This document shows positions 46,110 through 56,460 of a stretch of 64,000 bases of DNA, in pieces. The notes beneath the pieces are model-generated. The model searched no databases and was not told where the DNA came from. It worked only from the letters and a program-made list of their open reading frames with translations. The translations under genes and the position numbers were made by a program. Source of the stretch: Rhodococcoides kroppenstedtii (lineage in GTDB: Bacteria; Actinomycetota; Actinomycetes; Mycobacteriales; Mycobacteriaceae); NCBI RefSeq assembly GCF_900111805.1, contig NZ_FOJN01000001.1, forward strand, positions 124,001 through 188,000. The letters are read 5' to 3'. The first letter of the stretch is position 1. Each line of letters opens with the position of its first letter.

Positions 46110-46724
46110 GTGACGAGCGCAGTAGGTACTTCGGGAACAGCCATCACCCAGCGTGTCCACTCGCTGAACCGGCCGAACATGGTCAGCGTGGGCACCATCG
46201 TGTGGCTGTCCAGCGAGCTGATGTTCTTCGCCGGTCTCTTCGCGATGTACTTCGTCGCGCGCGCGCAGGCGCCGGAGGGCCAGTGGCCGCCGGAGCCCAC
46301 CGAACTCAACCTCGCGCTCGCCGTACCCGTGACGGCCGTGCTGATCGCCTCGTCGTTCACCTGCCAGCTCGGCGTGTTCGCGGCGGAGCGCGGCGACGTC
46401 TTCGGCCTTCGCCGGTGGTATGCGATCACCCTCGCGATGGGCGCGTTCTTCGTCCTCGGACAGGGCTACGAGTACTACCACCTGGTGCACGAGGGCACGT
46501 CGATCTCGAGCAGCGTCTACGGCTCGGTCTTCTACATCACCACCGGCTTCCACGGCCTGCACGTCATCGGCGGTCTGATCGCCTTCGTCTTCCTGATCGC
46601 GCGCACGCTCGTCTCCAAGTTCACGCCCGCACAGGCCACCGCGGCCATCGTCGTGTCGTACTACTGGCACTTCGTCGACATCGTCTGGATTGCTCTGTTC
46701 GCCACGATCTACTTCATCCGCTAG
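46110..46724 (+). CDS. ctaE: Cytochrome c oxidase subunit III CtaE
   Basis: Membrane subunit of the aa3 oxidase, 204 residues, five hydrophobic helices. The N-terminus [40 protein letters not shown] and the region [18 protein letters not shown] are diagnostic. GTG at 46110 matches the mycobacterial start. An in-frame ATG at 46077 would add eleven unconserved residues. First gene of ctaE-qcrCAB, encoding the bcc-aa3 supercomplex. Confidence 0.95.
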   Translation: MTSAVGTSGTAITQRVHSLNRPNMVSVGTIVWLSSELMFFAGLFAMYFVARAQAPEGQWPPEPTELNLALAVPVTAVLIASSFTCQLGVFAAERGDVFGLRRWYAITLAMGAFFVLGQGYEYYHLVHEGTSISSSVYGSVFYITTGFHGLHVIGGLIAFVFLIARTLVSKFTPAQATAAIVVSYYWHFVDIVWIALFATIYFIR

Positions 46725-46803
46725 CCGACCGCGCATCGAATCTTCCGATGACAGCCTCATCGGTCTCGTCCGACAAGCCGTCCCGACACGACAAGGGATA
46801 CAG

Positions 46804-47685
46804 ATGAGCTCCTCACCCCCCTCCACCTCCGGTGACGACGTCACCGGGACCGACGGTGCCGCCGACACCGCCGCGGCGGTCAAGGCGCGTCGTCGGCGAC
46901 GCACCCGTCGTCGGGTCAGCGGTGCCATGGCGCTGTTCATGGGTCTCGTGGGTGCCGGCTTCCTGGCCGCTGCCCTGACCCCCAGCGCACAGGTCGCGAC
47001 CGCGCAGGAGGACACCGCCGCCATGGTCCGCAAGGGCCAGCAGATCTACGACACGTCCTGCGTGACGTGCCACGGCGTGAACCTGCAGGGTGTGCAGGAC
47101 CGCGGACCGTCGCTCATCGGCGTCGGCGAAGCCGCCGTCTACTTCCAGGTGTCGTCGGGCCGCATGCCGATGGCCCGAAACGAGGCCCAGGCCGAGCGGA
47201 AGCCCCCGAAGTACAACGAGGAGCAGGTCGACGCTCTCGGTGCCTACATCCAGGCCAACGGCGGCGGACCGACCGTCGTCCGCAACGCCGACGGATCCAT
47301 CGCGCAGGAGTCCCTGCGCGGCGGCGACGAGGCCCGCGGCAGCGAGCTGTTCCGGCTCAACTGCGCGTCCTGCCACAACTTCACCGGTCGCGGCGGCGCG
47401 CTCTCGTCCGGCAAGTACGCGCCGATCTTGGATCCGGCCAACGAGCAGCAGATCTACCAGGCCATGGTGACCGGCCCCCAGAACATGCCCAAGTTCTCAG
47501 ACCGGCAGCTCACGCCGGAGGAGAAGGCGGACATCATCGCCTACGTCAAGTCGTCGTCCGAGACCCAGCCTCCCGGCGGGTACGGACTCGGCGGCTTCGG
47601 TCCCGGTACCGAGATGATCGCCATCTGGGTCGCCGGCATCGGTGCAGTCGTCGCAGCAGCATTGTGGATCGGAGTGAGGTCATGA
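46804..47685 (+). CDS. qcrC: Di-heme cytochrome c subunit QcrC of the bcc complex
   Basis: Membrane-anchored c-type cytochrome, 293 residues, that replaces a soluble cytochrome c between the bcc and aa3 complexes. N-terminal export/anchor helix ([17 protein letters not shown]) and two heme-binding CxxCH motifs: CVTCH near residue 82 and CASCH near residue 190. A C-terminal helix [17 protein letters not shown] re-anchors it. ATG at 46804 follows AAGGGA. Stop overlaps the qcrA start as ATGA. Confidence 0.95.
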   Translation: MSSSPPSTSGDDVTGTDGAADTAAAVKARRRRRTRRRVSGAMALFMGLVGAGFLAAALTPSAQVATAQEDTAAMVRKGQQIYDTSCVTCHGVNLQGVQDRGPSLIGVGEAAVYFQVSSGRMPMARNEAQAERKPPKYNEEQVDALGAYIQANGGGPTVVRNADGSIAQESLRGGDEARGSELFRLNCASCHNFTGRGGALSSGKYAPILDPANEQQIYQAMVTGPQNMPKFSDRQLTPEEKADIIAYVKSSSETQPPGGYGLGGFGPGTEMIAIWVAGIGAVVAAALWIGVRS

Positions 47686-48920
47686 GCGACGAGGGTCGCA
47701 AGGACGGCGACGGAACCGCCGGAACCGACGGAACGGACGCGAGGGCTTTCGACCCCGACCGGAAGTACACCGACGAGGAACTGTCGGCCATGAGCCGCGA
47801 CGAGTTGGTCGCTCTCGGCACCAATCTCGACCACGTCGACGTGGCGTTCCGTCGCCACCGGTGGCCCGTGCCCGGCACCAAGGCCGAGAAGCGCGCCGAG
47901 CGCAACGTCGCCCTGTGGTTCTTCCTGGCCGGCCTGTCGGCGATCTCCTTCGTCGCGATCTATCTGTTCTGGCCCTGGCAGTACGCGGGAATGGGCGAGG
48001 ACAACTACGGCCTCTACAGCCTGTACACACCGCTGATCGGCCTCACGATGGGTCTCGCGATCATCTTCGTGGGTGTCGGAGCGGTGCAGTTCACCAAGAA
48101 GTTCATCCCCGAAGAGGTCTCCATCCAGGACCGCCACGACGGTGGCTCGTCCGAGGTGGACAAGAAGACCGTGGTGGCCGAGCTGTCCGACTCGTTCGAG
48201 ACCTCCACCCTCGGTCGCCGCAAGATGATCAAGCGCAGCCTGGTCTTCGGTGGCGGCGCGCTCGGCATCATGTCGGTCCTCCCCCTCGGCGGGCTCATCA
48301 AGAACCCGTGGGCCGAGGGCGACGACTCCCCGCTGTGGGTGTCGGGCTGGACGCCGAACTACCCCGGCGAGACCATCTACCTTCGTCGCTACACGGGTCG
48401 CGTCGACGACGTCGTCCTGGTTCGCCCCGAGGATCTCGACGCCGGCGCCATGGAGACGGTGTTCCCGTTCCGCGAGTCCGAGCGCGGCAACGAGGAAGAG
48501 CTCTCGCACTCTCTCAAGGGCATCCGTAACGCCGTCATGTTGATCCGTCTCCGCACGGAGGACGCCGATCGCGCCGTCAAGCGGGTCGGACAGGAGAGCT
48601 TCAACTACGGCGACTACTTCGCCTACTCGAAGATCTGCACCCACCTCGGGTGCCCCACCTCGTTGTACGAGCAGCAGACCAACCGCATCCTCTGCCCGTG
48701 CCACCAGTCGCAATTCGACGCGTTGGAGTACGGAAAGCCGATCTTCGGACCGGCCGCCCGCGCTCTTCCGCAGCTTCCCCTGACGGTCAACGACGAGGGC
48801 TACCTCGTGGCCGCGGGTGATTTCATCGAGCCGCTCGGCCCCGCTTACTGGGAACGTCCGGCCGGAGTACACGAGCCGGAGAGCGCATCTGCGGCCTCGT
48901 CATCGGAAGGTGCACGATGA
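47682..48920 (+). CDS. qcrA: Rieske iron-sulfur subunit QcrA
   Basis: About 412 residues. Long cytoplasmic N-terminus, three hydrophobic helices ([38 protein letters not shown] and the twin-arginine-like segment [19 protein letters not shown]). The C-terminal Rieske domain has both cluster-binding boxes, CTHLGC and CPCHQS. The three-helix form is the actinobacterial type. Overlaps both qcrC and qcrB. Confidence 0.95.
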   Translation: MSDEGRKDGDGTAGTDGTDARAFDPDRKYTDEELSAMSRDELVALGTNLDHVDVAFRRHRWPVPGTKAEKRAERNVALWFFLAGLSAISFVAIYLFWPWQYAGMGEDNYGLYSLYTPLIGLTMGLAIIFVGVGAVQFTKKFIPEEVSIQDRHDGGSSEVDKKTVVAELSDSFETSTLGRRKMIKRSLVFGGGALGIMSVLPLGGLIKNPWAEGDDSPLWVSGWTPNYPGETIYLRRYTGRVDDVVLVRPEDLDAGAMETVFPFRESERGNEEELSHSLKGIRNAVMLIRLRTEDADRAVKRVGQESFNYGDYFAYSKICTHLGCPTSLYEQQTNRILCPCHQSQFDALEYGKPIFGPAARALPQLPLTVNDEGYLVAAGDFIEPLGPAYWERPAGVHEPESASAASSSEGAR

Positions 48921-50644
48921 GTCCATCCATCGCCACGTTGGCCGCGAAGCAGGCGGAGGGAGTCGACTCCCGCTACCACCTGTCGTCCGGCCTCCGTCGT
49001 CAGATCAACAAGGTCTTCCCGACGCACTGGTCGTTCCTGCTCGGTGAGATCGCGCTGTACAGCTTCATCATCCTGTTGCTGTCGGGCGTGTACCTCACCC
49101 TCTTCTACGACCCCTCCATGTCGGAGACGATCTACGAGGGCGCCTACGCTCCCCTGCGCGGCGTCGAGATGACCAAGGCCTACGCCACCACCCTGGACCT
49201 GTCGTTCGAGGTGCGCGGCGGTCTGTTCATCCGCCAGATCCACCACTGGGCCGCGCTGCTCTTCGCGGCGTCGATCATCGTGCACATGATGCGCATCTTC
49301 TTCACCGGTGCGTTCCGTCGTCCGCGTGAGGCCAACTGGGTCATCGGCTCGCTGCTGCTCATCTTGGCGATGTTCGAGGGCTTCTTCGGCTACTCGCTCC
49401 CCGACGATCTGCTGTCCGGCACGGGCCTGCGCGCCGCGTTCTCCGGCATCACCATCTCGATCCCGGTGATCGGTACCTGGATGCACTGGCTGATCTTCGA
49501 CGGGGACTTCCCGGGCACGATCATCATCCCGCGCCTCTACGTCGCCCACGTGCTGCTGTTGCCGGCCATCATCCTTGCCCTCATCGCCGCTCACTTGGCG
49601 CTGGTCTGGTACCAGAAGCACACGCAGTTCCCCGGCCCCGGCCGGACCGAGACCAACGTCGTCGGCGTGCGCATCCTGCCCGTCTTCGCCGTGAAGTCCG
49701 GTGCGTTCTTCGCCATGACCTTCGGCGTCCTCGCCGTCATGGGTGGTGTTCTGCAGATCAACCCGGTGTGGAACCTCGGTCCGTACAACCCGGCCCAGGT
49801 CTCCGCCGGATCGCAGCCCGACTTCTACATGATGTGGACGGACGGCCTCGCTCGACTGTGGCCTGCGTGGGAGCTGTACATCGGCAACTACATGATCCCC
49901 GCCGTGTTCTGGGTGGCCGTGATCATGGGTGCGGTCTTCGCGATCATGATCGCGTACCCGTGGATCGAGAAGCGGTTCACCAAGGACGACGCGCACCACA
50001 ACCTGCTGCAGCGTCCGCGCGACGTGCCGGTGCGTACCGCGGCCGGCGCCATGGCGATCGCGTTCTACGTCGTCCTGACGCTCTCCTGCGTCAACGACCT
50101 CATCGCGTACAAGTTCTCCATCTCGCTGAACGCGATGACGTGGATCGGCCGCATCGGCCTGCTGGTGCTGCCGCCCATCGTGTACCTGATCACCTATCGC
50201 TTCTGCATCGGCTTGCAGCGGAGTGACCGTCAGGTGCTCGAGCACGGCATCGAGACCGGTGTGATCAAGCGTCTGCCGCACGGCCAGTACGTCGAGATCC
50301 ATCAGCCGCTGGGACCGGTCGACGAGCACGGACACCCGATCCCGCTCGAGTACCAGGGTGCTGCCATCCCGAAGAAGATGAACAAGCTCGGAACGGCCGG
50401 CAAGCCCGGCTCCGGCAGCTGGTTCACCCCGGACTCGGACGAGGAGCACCGCCTGCACGAGGAGCTCGCTCACAAGGGTGAGCACGACCAGCTCACCATG
50501 CTCCGCACCTACCAGGCGAAGGTCCTGGCGCAGGGCAACGGGCACTCCCACGGCAACGGCTCGTCCAACGGCAACGGGCACGCTCCTGACACCAACGGCT
50601 CGTCCAACGGCAACGGCCACGGTCCGGAGTCCAACGGACACTGA
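48917..50644 (+). CDS. qcrB: Cytochrome b subunit QcrB with Asn/Gly/His-rich tail
   Basis: Quinol-oxidising cytochrome b, 575 residues, target of Q203-type inhibitors in mycobacteria. The b-type heme histidines lie in [18 protein letters not shown] and in the later helix with [20 protein letters not shown]. The Qo motif reads PDFYMMW rather than PEWY, normal for this phylum. The last ~36 residues are a low-complexity tail built from SSNGNGH-type units. ATG overlaps the qcrA stop. Followed by a strong terminator. Confidence 0.95.
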   Translation: MSPSIATLAAKQAEGVDSRYHLSSGLRRQINKVFPTHWSFLLGEIALYSFIILLLSGVYLTLFYDPSMSETIYEGAYAPLRGVEMTKAYATTLDLSFEVRGGLFIRQIHHWAALLFAASIIVHMMRIFFTGAFRRPREANWVIGSLLLILAMFEGFFGYSLPDDLLSGTGLRAAFSGITISIPVIGTWMHWLIFDGDFPGTIIIPRLYVAHVLLLPAIILALIAAHLALVWYQKHTQFPGPGRTETNVVGVRILPVFAVKSGAFFAMTFGVLAVMGGVLQINPVWNLGPYNPAQVSAGSQPDFYMMWTDGLARLWPAWELYIGNYMIPAVFWVAVIMGAVFAIMIAYPWIEKRFTKDDAHHNLLQRPRDVPVRTAAGAMAIAFYVVLTLSCVNDLIAYKFSISLNAMTWIGRIGLLVLPPIVYLITYRFCIGLQRSDRQVLEHGIETGVIKRLPHGQYVEIHQPLGPVDEHGHPIPLEYQGAAIPKKMNKLGTAGKPGSGSWFTPDSDEEHRLHEELAHKGEHDQLTMLRTYQAKVLAQGNGHSHGNGSSNGNGHAPDTNGSSNGNGHGPESNGH

Positions 50645-50654
50645 TCCCGGTCCA

Positions 50655-50694
50655 GCCGACAGGCGTCACCCCACACGGGGTGGCGCCTGTCGGC
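50655..50694 (+). terminator. Strong terminator after qcrB
   Basis: 18-base arms (50655-50672 and 50677-50694) pair with one G·U and a 4-base ACAC loop, then GTTTCGG. It lies 11 bases after the qcrB stop and closes the ctaE-qcrCAB operon. Confidence 0.88.
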
Positions 50695-50768
50695 GTTTCG
50701 GAGGACCCCTCCCCTCCCCCACCCCCTATTCTGCTGCGCTGCGCAGCCCCCGGTGCGCAGCGCCAAAG

Positions 50769-50836
50769 GATCCGCGCGACTTCCAGCAATCCGCGTCGGC
50801 TGCAACACCAGCGGACAGCTGGAACGCACGCGGATC
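50769..50836. repeat. 68-bp imperfect palindrome, copy E1
   Basis: Begins GATCCGCGCGAC and ends GCACGCGGATC. The 26-base arms match at 21 positions around a 16-base centre that contains GGCTGCAACACCA. Same length and ends as E2 and E5. Confidence 0.85.
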
Positions 50837-50912
50837 GCCGCCGGGGCCGCAACGTACACGCGCCCGGCGGGTGTTTCCGCTTCTCGCAGCACCGACAGGC
50901 GCTCCCGCCATC

Positions 50913-50980
50913 GATCCGCGTGACCTTCAGCAATCCGCTGGTGTTGCAGCCGACGCGAATGCCTGGAACCGGCGCGAATC
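50913..50980. repeat. 68-bp imperfect palindrome, copy E2 (centre inverted)
   Basis: Begins GATCCGCGTGAC and ends GGCGCGAATC. The centre reads TGGTGTTGCAGC, which is the reverse complement of the centre in E1 and E5, so the element occurs in both orientations. Its right part starts the 118-bp duplicated segment. Confidence 0.85.
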
Positions 50981-51085
50981 GCCCACCCAGGGGCCCGCGA
51001 CAGCCGCAGCACAGCCCCCGCCGCGCAGCCCAGCCACACGGGGGCGATTCGCTACCCCTCCAGCCACCTGCGCCTACTGTCGGCT

Positions 51086-51171
51086 CCGGTCGAAAACCGA
51101 GCATGTAGTCCGGTCGAAAAGTGAGCACTCATCTCGACGATGGAGGAGTGATCACTGTGGAGGACTTGGGC
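51086..51171 (+). mobile_element. Remnant of an IS21-family left end and istA start
   Basis: Two 18-base direct repeats starting CCGGTCGAAAA (51086-51103 and 51110-51127, 24 bases apart) resemble the repeated terminal sequences of IS21-family elements. They are followed by GGAGGAGTG ATC ACT GTG GAG GAC, coding VITVED, the typical first residues of IstA transposases (VITVEDW…). After that the similarity stops. No transposase or istB follows, so the element is a dead fragment. Confidence 0.6.
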
Positions 51172-51179
51172 GTTGCTTC

Positions 51180-51221
51180 GTCGGCTGCAACGCCAGCGGA
51201 TGCCTGGAACCGGCGCGAATC
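51180..51221. repeat. Right half of the 68-bp palindrome, copy E3
   Basis: GTCGGCTGCAACGCCAGCGG through GGCGCGAATC. The left arm that should begin near 51154 is replaced by IS21-like sequence, so this copy is truncated at the remnant. Confidence 0.75.
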
Positions 51222-51317
51222 GCCCACCCAGGGGCCCGCGACAGCCGCAGCACAGCCCCCGCCGCGCAGCCCAGCCACACGGGGGCGATTCGCTACCCCT
51301 CCAGCCACCTGCGCCTA

Positions 51318-51354
51318 TTGCAACACCCGCGGATGCCTGCAACCCGCGCGGATC
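51318..51354. repeat. Right half of the 68-bp palindrome, copy E4
   Basis: TTGCAACACCCGCGGATGCC to CGCGCGGATC, immediately after the second 118-bp segment. The left arm is absent. Confidence 0.7.
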
Positions 51355-51414
51355 GCCCGCCACGGGGTCGCCGGAGCCGCTCCCCCCACAGGTGCCCCCG
51401 CTAGCCCGGCCACC

Positions 51415-51482
51415 GATCCGCACGACTTCCAGCAATCCGCGCCAGCTGCAACACCAGCGGATGCCCGAAACCCACGCGGATC
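51415..51482. repeat. 68-bp imperfect palindrome, copy E5
   Basis: Begins GATCCGCACGACTTCCAGC and ends CCCACGCGGATC; the centre has CAGCTGCAACACCA. Followed, like E2 and E3, by GCCCACCCAGGGGCCCGCG. Confidence 0.85.
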
Positions 51483-51556
51483 GCCCACCCAGGGGCCCGC
51501 GCCAGCACCTGCGGATCGACTGACCCGGCCGAGAGCGCACGAACCCCACCGACGCC

Positions 51557-51590
51557 GAACGCCCCCGAACCGGTCGGTTCGGGGGCGTTC
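51557..51590 (-). terminator. Terminator after ctaF
   Basis: Perfect 15-base stem (51557-51571 and 51576-51590) with a 4-base loop, 12 bases beyond the ctaF stop on the minus strand. No T-run, as is common in this phylum. Confidence 0.8.
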
Positions 51591-51602
51591 AGGGACAGCG
51601 CG

Positions 51603-52019
51603 TCAGTGCTTCTCGGGTCCGACGTGGTACTCGAACACCAGGCCGGCAGCGGCGCTGATGATGGCGAGGGCACCGACCGCGAGCATCCAGGGCTCGTAGA
51701 AGGCGAAAGCCAGGGCCATGAACGCACCGGACGCGGCCAGCACGATGGGCCAGAAGCTGCCCGCGCTGAAGAAGCCGAGGTCACCGGCGCCGTCGGCGAT
51801 CTCCGCGTCGTCGTAGTCCTCCGGGCGCGTGTCGAGACGGCGAGCCACGAACCGGAAGTACGTGCCCACGATCAGCGTCAGGCCCGCCGACAGAGCGATG
51901 GCGGTGAGGCCGGCCCACTCGACGCCCGTGCGCGAGAAACCGGTGAACACGCCGTAGAGGATGCCGACCAGGATGAAGAAGAGGGTCAGGATCTCGAAGA
52001 GCTTGGCTTCGATCTTCAT
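51603..52019 (-). CDS. ctaF: Cytochrome c oxidase subunit IV CtaF
   Basis: Small membrane subunit of actinobacterial aa3 oxidase, 138 residues, four hydrophobic helices. Sequence landmarks: [19 protein letters not shown] at the start and [20 protein letters not shown] in the middle. Begins seven bases after ctaC and shares its transcript. Confidence 0.94.
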   Translation of the reverse strand: MKIEAKLFEILTLFFILVGILYGVFTGFSRTGVEWAGLTAIALSAGLTLIVGTYFRFVARRLDTRPEDYDDAEIADGAGDLGFFSAGSFWPIVLAASGAFMALAFAFYEPWMLAVGALAIISAAAGLVFEYHVGPEKH

Positions 52020-52025
52020 CGGTGG

Positions 52026-53075
52026 TCAGTTCCCTTCGGCCACGGTCGCGGACTTGACGGTGCGATCGGTGTTGAACGGCGAGGTGGACGTGGCGCGCGG
52101 GGCCTGACCGATGGACTCGAGGGCCTGCGCGTTGGTCTGACCGTCGCGACGTGCGTCCATGTAGTTCTCGAACGCCTCCGGGCTGACCGCGCGCACCTCG
52201 AAGTTCATCATCGCGTGGTACGAGCCGCACATCTCGGCGCAGCGTCCGACGAAGGCGCCTTCACGATCGATCTCGCTGATCTGGAAGACGTTGTCGGAGT
52301 GGTTCTCCTTGGGGTTCGGCAGCACGTCCCGCTTGAACAGGAACTCCGGGACCCAGAAGGAGTGGATGACGTCCGAGGACGCGATCTCGAACTCGATGCG
52401 CTTGCCGGTGGGGAGCACGAGCACGGGGATCTCGTTGCTGGTGCCGACGGTCTCGACCTCGTTGTAGTTGAGGTACGACTGGTCGGACTTCTCGCGGCCG
52501 TGCACCTGGCCTTCGCCCTCTTCCGCAGGCGTGCCGGCGGCCTCGGCCGCGGCCTCGCGCTCGGTGTCGGTGCCGTCGTAGAGCGGACGCCCGTCCTTGA
52601 GGTCGACGGTGCGGTAGCCGAACTTCCAGTTCCACTGGAAGGCCGTCACGTCGACGACGACGTCCGGGTTGTCTTGCTTCTCGTGCACGTAGTTCTGCAC
52701 CACGACGGTGAAGTAGAAGAGCACCGCGATGATGACGAACGGCACGGCGGTGTAGAAGAGCTCCAACGGCACGTTGTAGGCGGTCTGCCGCGGGAAGTCG
52801 GGCGAATCCTTCTTCTTCCGGTGGAAGGTCACGGTCCAGAAGGTCAAGCCCCAGACGATCACACCCATGATCAGGGCGGCGATGACCGACCAGGTCCACA
52901 GCTCACGCATGCGATCCGCCTGCGGGGTCACGCCCGAGGGCCACCCGAAACGAAGAACGGCGTTGTCGATGCCGCAACCGGACAGCATCACGGCCGCCAA
53001 CGAGAGCGACGCCACCAGTCCGACACGTCTTGTCCTACGACGGCCGGAGCCCTCACCACGCTGCGCCACGATCAC
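52026..53075 (-). CDS. ctaC: Cytochrome c oxidase subunit II CtaC (lipoprotein)
   Basis: CuA-carrying subunit, about 349 residues. Twin-arginine-rich N-terminus, hydrophobic segment and lipobox MLSGC near residue 33. Two membrane helices follow. The cupredoxin domain contains DVTAFQWNWKFGY, SSDVIHSFWVPEF and the CuA site GRCAEMCGSYHAMM with both cysteines, histidine and methionine. A ~45-residue Ala/Glu/Gly-rich insert near residue 180 is typical of the phylum. GTG at 53075 follows AGGAAGG; GTG at 53069 is also possible. The ctaD gene is not in the window. Confidence 0.95.
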   Translation of the reverse strand: MIVAQRGEGSGRRRTRRVGLVASLSLAAVMLSGCGIDNAVLRFGWPSGVTPQADRMRELWTWSVIAALIMGVIVWGLTFWTVTFHRKKKDSPDFPRQTAYNVPLELFYTAVPFVIIAVLFYFTVVVQNYVHEKQDNPDVVVDVTAFQWNWKFGYRTVDLKDGRPLYDGTDTEREAAAEAAGTPAEEGEGQVHGREKSDQSYLNYNEVETVGTSNEIPVLVLPTGKRIEFEIASSDVIHSFWVPEFLFKRDVLPNPKENHSDNVFQISEIDREGAFVGRCAEMCGSYHAMMNFEVRAVSPEAFENYMDARRDGQTNAQALESIGQAPRATSTSPFNTDRTVKSATVAEGN

Positions 53076-53157
53076 GCCTTCCTGCTTGCCAGACGGAGAC
53101 TGCGGGAGACCCGTAATCGCAGGGTGTCGGCCACCCCACGCAGGAATTCCCCGTGTA

Positions 53158-53170
53158 CTACGCAGCGTAG
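53158..53170. promoter_or_regulatory. Palindrome in the ctaC-asnB divergent region
   Basis: CTACGC-A-GCGTAG, perfect 6-base arms, 83 bases upstream of ctaC and 172 upstream of asnB. The 266-base gap should hold both promoters, but no clear -10/-35 pair is recognised. Confidence 0.35.
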
Positions 53171-53341
53171 ACCAAAGGGGCCCCGCCGATCGTGCCGGGT
53201 GGCACCGAGGCCCCGCGATTTTCGTCTCGCGACGCCGGATCGAGCGCCGGTCGTCTCGGTCCGCGGGAGGGTCCTGCGGCATACTCGTGCGCGGTCGGTC
53301 GGTCGACCGGGTACATCCAACGTGAAGCGAGGCCTGACACC

Positions 53342-55267
53342 GTGTGTGGACTGCTGGGACTGTTGACGTCGAACGCATCCGCGAAGGATGTGGTCGATGC
53401 GGTGGGCCAGGCGTCGCACTGCATGCGCCACCGCGGTCCCGACGAGCCCGGGACGTGGCACGACGACGACTTGGCGCTGGGCTTCAACCGCCTCTCGATC
53501 ATCGACATCGAGCATTCGCACCAGCCGTTGCGCTGGGGGCCCGCCGAGAACCCGACGCGGTACGCGCTGGTGTTCAACGGCGAAATCTACAACTACCTCG
53601 AACTGCGCGAGACCCTCGCGCGCGATCACGGGGCGACGTTCGCCACCGAGGGCGATGGCGAGGCGATCGTCGCCGCGTTCCATGTCTGGGGTGACGACGC
53701 CGTCCGTCGCCTGCGCGGCATGTTCGCCTTCGCGCTGTGGGACACCGAGAAGCGGGAGCTGTTCCTCGCCCGCGACCCGTTCGGCATCAAGCCGTTGTTC
53801 TACTCGACCGGACCGTCCGGCACCGCGTTCGCGAGCGAGAAGAAGAGCATTCTCGAGTTGTTGGAGACTCTCGGCGTCGAGGACCACCTCGATCCCCGCG
53901 CCCTCCAGCACTACGCGGTGCTGCAGTACGTTCCGGAGCCGGAGAGCCTGCACGCGAGCATTCGTCGTCTCGAGTCGGGGTGCACGGCGCGTCTGACCCC
54001 GGGCAGCGATCCGGTGGTCACGCGCTACTTCCGGCCGTCCTTCCCCGTGCGTCCCGTGCCGTCGGGCACGGAGGACGCCCGCTACCGCGAGATCGCCGCC
54101 TCGCTCGAGGACTCCGTCGCCAAGCACATGCGTGCCGACGTCACGGTGGGCTCGTTCCTGTCCGGCGGCATCGACTCGACGGCCATCGCCGCGTTGGCGA
54201 TGCGGCACAACCCGGATCTGATCACCTTCACCACCGGTTTCGAGCGCGAGGGGTACTCGGAGGTCGACGTCGCGGCGGAGTCCGCGGCGGCCATCGGCGC
54301 GAAGCACGTGATCAAGGTGGTGGGGCCCGAGGAGTTCGCGGCCAGCATCCCCGAGATCGTCTGGTACCTCGACGATCCGGTGGCGGACCCGGCGCTGGTT
54401 CCGCTGTACTTCGTCGCCAAGGAGGCGCGCAAGCACGTCAAGGTGGTGCTGTCGGGCGAGGGCGCCGACGAGCTGTTCGGCGGGTACACGATCTACCGAG
54501 AGCCGTTGTCGCTCGGTGCGTTCGACAAGCTGCCGGGCGGGCTACGCCGGGCGGCGGGTCGACTGTCCGAGCGCATCCCCGAGGGCACGCGCGGCAAGAG
54601 CCTGCTCCACCGCGGGTCGATGACCCTGGAGGATCGCTACTACGGCAACGCGCGCAGCTTCAACGACGCGCAACTGCGGTCGGTGCTGCGGGACTTCCGC
54701 CCCGAGTGGAACCACCAGGATGTCACCGCGCCGATCTACCGCGAGTCCCGCGGCTGGGACCCGGTGGCGCGCATGCAGCACCTGGATCTGTTCACCTGGC
54801 TTCGCGGCGACATCCTGGTCAAGGCCGACAAGATCACCATGGCCAACTCGCTCGAGCTGCGGGTGCCGTTCCTCGACTCCGAAGTGTTCGCGGTGGCGGA
54901 GCAGTTGCCGCTGGAGCAGAAGATCGCCAAGTCCACCACCAAGTACGCGCTGCGCCGGGCGCTCGACGGCATCGTTCCCGAGCACGTGCTGAACCGCGCG
55001 AAGCTCGGGTTCCCGGTGCCACTGCGACACTGGCTGCGGGGCCCGGAGCTGTTCGACTGGGCGCGGCAGCAGATCGTCGACTCGCAGACCGACCACCTGC
55101 TGGACAAGGCCGCCGTCACCCGGATGCTGGAGGACCACCGCGACGGCCGCAGCGATCACAGCCGACGACTGTGGACCGTGCTGGTGTTCATGATCTGGCA
55201 CGGCATCTTCGTCGAGAAGCGCATCAGGCCGGCCATCGCCGAGCCGACCTACCCCGTCCGGCTGTAG
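53342..55267 (+). CDS. asnB: Glutamine-dependent amidotransferase AsnB/LtsA (probable mDAP amidation)
   Basis: 641 residues. Class II glutaminase domain with the nucleophile Cys directly after the initiator (VCGLLGLLT), RHRGPDEPG and VFNGEIYNYLELR. Then an ATP-pyrophosphatase domain with SGGIDSTAIAA near residue 277 and GEGADELFGGY. Annotated as asparagine synthetase, but in Corynebacteriales this orthologue (LtsA/Rv2201) amidates meso-DAP of peptidoglycan and affects lysozyme resistance. GTG at 53342 is fixed by the catalytic cysteine. Confidence 0.92.
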   Translation: MCGLLGLLTSNASAKDVVDAVGQASHCMRHRGPDEPGTWHDDDLALGFNRLSIIDIEHSHQPLRWGPAENPTRYALVFNGEIYNYLELRETLARDHGATFATEGDGEAIVAAFHVWGDDAVRRLRGMFAFALWDTEKRELFLARDPFGIKPLFYSTGPSGTAFASEKKSILELLETLGVEDHLDPRALQHYAVLQYVPEPESLHASIRRLESGCTARLTPGSDPVVTRYFRPSFPVRPVPSGTEDARYREIAASLEDSVAKHMRADVTVGSFLSGGIDSTAIAALAMRHNPDLITFTTGFEREGYSEVDVAAESAAAIGAKHVIKVVGPEEFAASIPEIVWYLDDPVADPALVPLYFVAKEARKHVKVVLSGEGADELFGGYTIYREPLSLGAFDKLPGGLRRAAGRLSERIPEGTRGKSLLHRGSMTLEDRYYGNARSFNDAQLRSVLRDFRPEWNHQDVTAPIYRESRGWDPVARMQHLDLFTWLRGDILVKADKITMANSLELRVPFLDSEVFAVAEQLPLEQKIAKSTTKYALRRALDGIVPEHVLNRAKLGFPVPLRHWLRGPELFDWARQQIVDSQTDHLLDKAAVTRMLEDHRDGRSDHSRRLWTVLVFMIWHGIFVEKRIRPAIAEPTYPVRL

Positions 55268-55322
55268 TAGGCGGGCAGGCCGGAGGCCGGTCGGATCGGG
55301 CGGCCCGGCGTACCGGGGAGGA

Positions 55323-56333
<1,011 letters not shown>

Positions 56334-56415
56334 TTACCCGGGAGTACCGACGCCGAACCCCGGCGCGACCCGAACCGCTCGACCCGAACCCGGCGGGTGC
56401 GAACCCCGGACACGA

Positions 56416-56445
56416 GAACACCCCCGGCCGTGGCCGGGGGTGTTC
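56416..56445 (-). terminator. Terminator after the Fe-S carrier gene
   Basis: 14-base perfect arms (56416-56429 and 56432-56445), 16 bases beyond the stop of the gene ending at 56461. It also separates it from adoK. Confidence 0.85.
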
Positions 56446-56460
56446 GGGTCGATCAGGGCG

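Larger units (their letters stand above)
50959..51317. repeat. Perfect 118-bp direct duplication (50959-51076 and 51200-51317)
   Basis: The two 118-base segments are identical and 241 bases apart. Each runs from the right half of a 68-bp element through the CACCCAGGGGCCCGCG spacer to CCTGCGCCTA. The intervening DNA contains the IS21-like remnant. Perfect identity amid diverged repeats implies a recent duplication or gene conversion. Confidence 0.92.
50700..51556. other. Gene-free, repeat-packed region between qcrB and ctaF
   Basis: About 0.86 kb without a credible gene. It holds three full and two partial copies of a 68-bp imperfect palindrome, a 118-bp perfect duplication and an IS21-like end remnant, each listed separately. 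Open frames crossing it translate to repeated Arg/Pro/Ser-rich sequence and share no family features. Confidence 0.85.

Noticed and set aside
43760-46807. 1015-residue plus-strand open frame over trpD and ctaE
   Set aside because: Covers trpD antisense and ctaE out of frame; no domains and Arg-rich low complexity.
50700-51556. CRISPR-like array
   Set aside because: Repeat spacing is irregular, repeats are diverged palindromes of 68 bp, spacers are themselves duplicated and there are no cas genes.
51121-51699. 192-residue open frame containing repeated NRRESPTQG-type sequence
   Set aside because: It begins at the IstA-like scrap and translates the intergenic repeats; no independent evidence of coding.
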